Shown piece by piece: positions 62,708 through 64,000 of a DNA stretch of 64,000 nucleotides. Position 1 is the first letter of the stretch, and each line of letters opens with the position of its first letter. A program made the translations under genes and the position numbers. The stretch covers positions 1-64,000 of the forward strand of contig JAUYUB010000018.1 of the NCBI GenBank assembly GCA_030692765.1. Reading direction: 5' to 3'. Under the pieces are notes generated by a model. It was not told where the DNA came from. It was given only the letters and a program-made list of their open reading frames with translations, and did no database searches. This DNA is from Sulfuricurvum sp. (GTDB taxonomy: Bacteria > Campylobacterota > Campylobacteria > Campylobacterales > Sulfurimonadaceae).

Positions 62708-63085
62708 ATGAATTCTGAAAAAGTTATTTCCGGTTTTTTTATTATTTTGGCTCTCACACTTAACTTCGGGTTTTTTATCGGTGATATAGATGTCATAGCT
62801 TTTCACAGTGTCTACGAACTCTTTGCGGCCATTGTCGTCAATCTCATTGCCACCATTATGAAACTAGGGGATAAGACACAAACAGGATCCGTTCTCCTTG
62901 CTACCAGTTTTGTTGCCGATTTACAGCTCATTGCCGCTGCTGTCGTTTGGGGTGTCATCAATATGACCAGCGTTATGACCCCTGAACTTTTTACTGCAGT
63001 CGTTTCTTTATCAGGAGGTGCATTGATCGCTAATATTATCTCTGTTACTTTATTTGTTGGCGAAACCCTTTTGCTAAAACGATAA
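62708..63085 (+). CDS. Four-helix membrane protein next to potassium channel (DUF6394-like)
   Basis: The 125-residue inner-membrane protein has four hydrophobic segments (about 6-24, 33-52, 65-88 and 100-120) and few charges. GAGG precedes the ATG. It begins 71 bp after the glycoside-hydrolase-like gene and ends 13 bp before the potassium-channel gene, so it is probably co-expressed with the channel. It resembles small campylobacterotal membrane proteins grouped as DUF6394 (from memory). Its function is unknown; a channel accessory role is inferred from position. Confidence 0.75.
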   Translation: MNSEKVISGFFIILALTLNFGFFIGDIDVIAFHSVYELFAAIVVNLIATIMKLGDKTQTGSVLLATSFVADLQLIAAAVVWGVINMTSVMTPELFTAVVSLSGGALIANIISVTLFVGETLLLKR

Positions 63086-63098
63086 TCGCCTCGCTTTT

Positions 63099-64000
63099 AT
63101 GAATCACGAATCATCAATCTGGCTTTTTTTGCGCAAGATGAGAGCTCCTCTCATCGTTCTAAACCTTGCTCATGCAATTCCGGTACTTCTTCTTACGCTT
63201 GCTCCTGGTATAGATGCGCAAGGCAATTCAACACATCTTACCATCTTTGATGCCATGTATATCGTTGGTTATACGGCAACCACCATTGGATTTGGGGAAA
63301 TTCCTTATGCATTCAGCTATCCACAACGCATCATTGTCTTAATCACCATCTATACTACGGTTCCTGCATGGTTTTATGCACTGGGTTCACTCATCGCACT
63401 CTTTCAAGAAAAGACCTTTATCAATGCGGTAAAAATGAATACCTTTAGACGTAAGGTTCGCCAAATTAAGCAAGATTTTATCATCATCTGTGGTTATACT
63501 GATTCTGCAAAACTTCTTATTGATAAACTCAATGAAGATAATCTCTATCGTTTGATTGTTATTGATAAAAACAGTGATAAAATCGAAGCTTTGCAAAGTG
63601 AGCTTTATATGCCATCTATTCCGGCTATTGCTGCAGATGCGTCTATGACCGATGTCCTAAAAGCATCAGGTATCCAGTCACCTAACTGCAAGTTTCTCGT
63701 TACCTTATTTGACGATGATCAGCTCAATCTCAAAATTTCTGTACGTGCTCGAATATTAAATGAAGACATCAAAATTATTGCCCGATCCGGCGTAAAACAT
63801 GGAGGAGAAAACCTTACCAATATTGGTGTAGACCATGTCATAGATATCTTTTCCATTATTGCGAGACGTATTGATTTTGCCCTTAAATCGCCTTATCTGT
63901 TTAACCTTCTCAATTGGGTACAAGGGGGTAATCTACATGTCAGTAAAACGGATATTTTACCTACAGGTAAATACATCGTTTGCAGCCGTGGCCGTTTTGG
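63099..64000 (+). CDS. Potassium channel with RCK/TrkA-N-like domain (3' end outside window)
   Basis: The frame starts at ATG 63099 and is open to the window edge (300 codons seen). Two membrane helices flank a pore loop with the filter-like TTIGFGE (about residues 64-70; the classical filter is TxGYGD). After a basic linker comes a cytoplasmic Rossmann-like RCK domain (about 125-270) with IICGYTDSAKLLIDKL, where the usual GxGxxG is altered to GYTDSA, and IVIDKNSDKI. A second domain begins before the edge. It resembles ligand-gated K+ channels of the Kch/MthK type. The altered nucleotide motif may change the ligand. Confidence 0.88.
   Translation, partial: MNHESSIWLFLRKMRAPLIVLNLAHAIPVLLLTLAPGIDAQGNSTHLTIFDAMYIVGYTATTIGFGEIPYAFSYPQRIIVLITIYTTVPAWFYALGSLIALFQEKTFINAVKMNTFRRKVRQIKQDFIIICGYTDSAKLLIDKLNEDNLYRLIVIDKNSDKIEALQSELYMPSIPAIAADASMTDVLKASGIQSPNCKFLVTLFDDDQLNLKISVRARILNEDIKIIARSGVKHGGENLTNIGVDHVIDIFSIIARRIDFALKSPYLFNLLNWVQGGNLHVSKTDILPTGKYIVCSRGRF

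Noticed and set aside
1-64000. CRISPR array, toxin-antitoxin pair, restriction system or phage module
   Set aside because: I looked for regularly spaced repeats, cas-like genes, methylase motifs and structural phage genes and saw none that hold up.

Overview
The window looks like the chromosome of a free-living member of the Campylobacterota (Epsilonproteobacteria), most like the Sulfuricurvum/Sulfurimonas group. This is an inference from gene families, gene order and the AT-leaning composition. Several runs of genes match the order I recall from Campylobacter and Helicobacter: radA-ftsY-thioredoxin-5-FTHF cyclo-ligase-rny, cmoB plus a hotdog protein, fur-lysS-glyA-DUF1882-SPOR-aroE, and modA-TOBE-modB-modC. 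Many promoters have a GCTATAAT-type -10 box, and ribosome binding sites are mostly AAGGA/AGGAG.

Layout. 1-3.2 kb: the 3' end of recQ, a small unknown gene, two exported unknown proteins and an MlaE-type permease. 3.2-8.1 kb: radA, ftsY and a TlpA-like lipoprotein on the minus strand, diverging from 5-FTHF cyclo-ligase and RNase Y. 8.2-12.6 kb: DUF3365 haem protein, CDF metal exporter, cmoB, hotdog thioesterase, a metallo-beta-lactamase-fold hydrolase and a DUF455 ferritin-like protein. 12.6-24.4 kb: a more accessory stretch. It holds a large hybrid histidine kinase fused to a periplasmic-binding-protein domain, an M29-like protein, MscS, a DUF234 protein, a receiver domain fused to a ribbon-helix-helix domain, tRNA-Glu, an iron alcohol dehydrogenase, RNase HI and several small unknown genes.

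24.4-44.1 kb is mostly on the minus strand: dbpA, acnB, ftsK, flgL, then (after tRNA-Leu and about 770 bp of gene-poor DNA) pgi-gap, a glycine-zipper protein, and a tightly overlapping operon of YfgM-like, BamB-like, tyrosine recombinase, coaX and hisG. gatC, a YffB/ArsC-like gene and pilT lie on the plus strand, facing a class II DAHP synthase. 44.2-57.2 kb is on the plus strand: a diguanylate cyclase, cvpA, fur, lysS, glyA, DUF1882, SPOR, trpE, aroE and the molybdate transport genes, which are interrupted by an unrelated coiled-coil membrane gene. 57.3-64 kb: a sensor-like membrane protein, a 7TM diguanylate cyclase, a RhlE-type helicase, a DUF4015 glycoside-hydrolase-like protein and a potassium channel running off the right edge.

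Most of the window is housekeeping. I saw no CRISPR array, restriction-modification system, complete insertion sequence or prophage. The points most worth a second look are: an ftsK whose only credible start is an ATT codon; the receiver-RHH regulator with paired repeats and a palindrome over its own promoter; the apparently cytoplasmic binding-protein/histidine-kinase fusion; the YfgM/BamB-like pair in a lineage usually described without BamB; and the tRNA-Leu-flanking relic with an IS3-like end.
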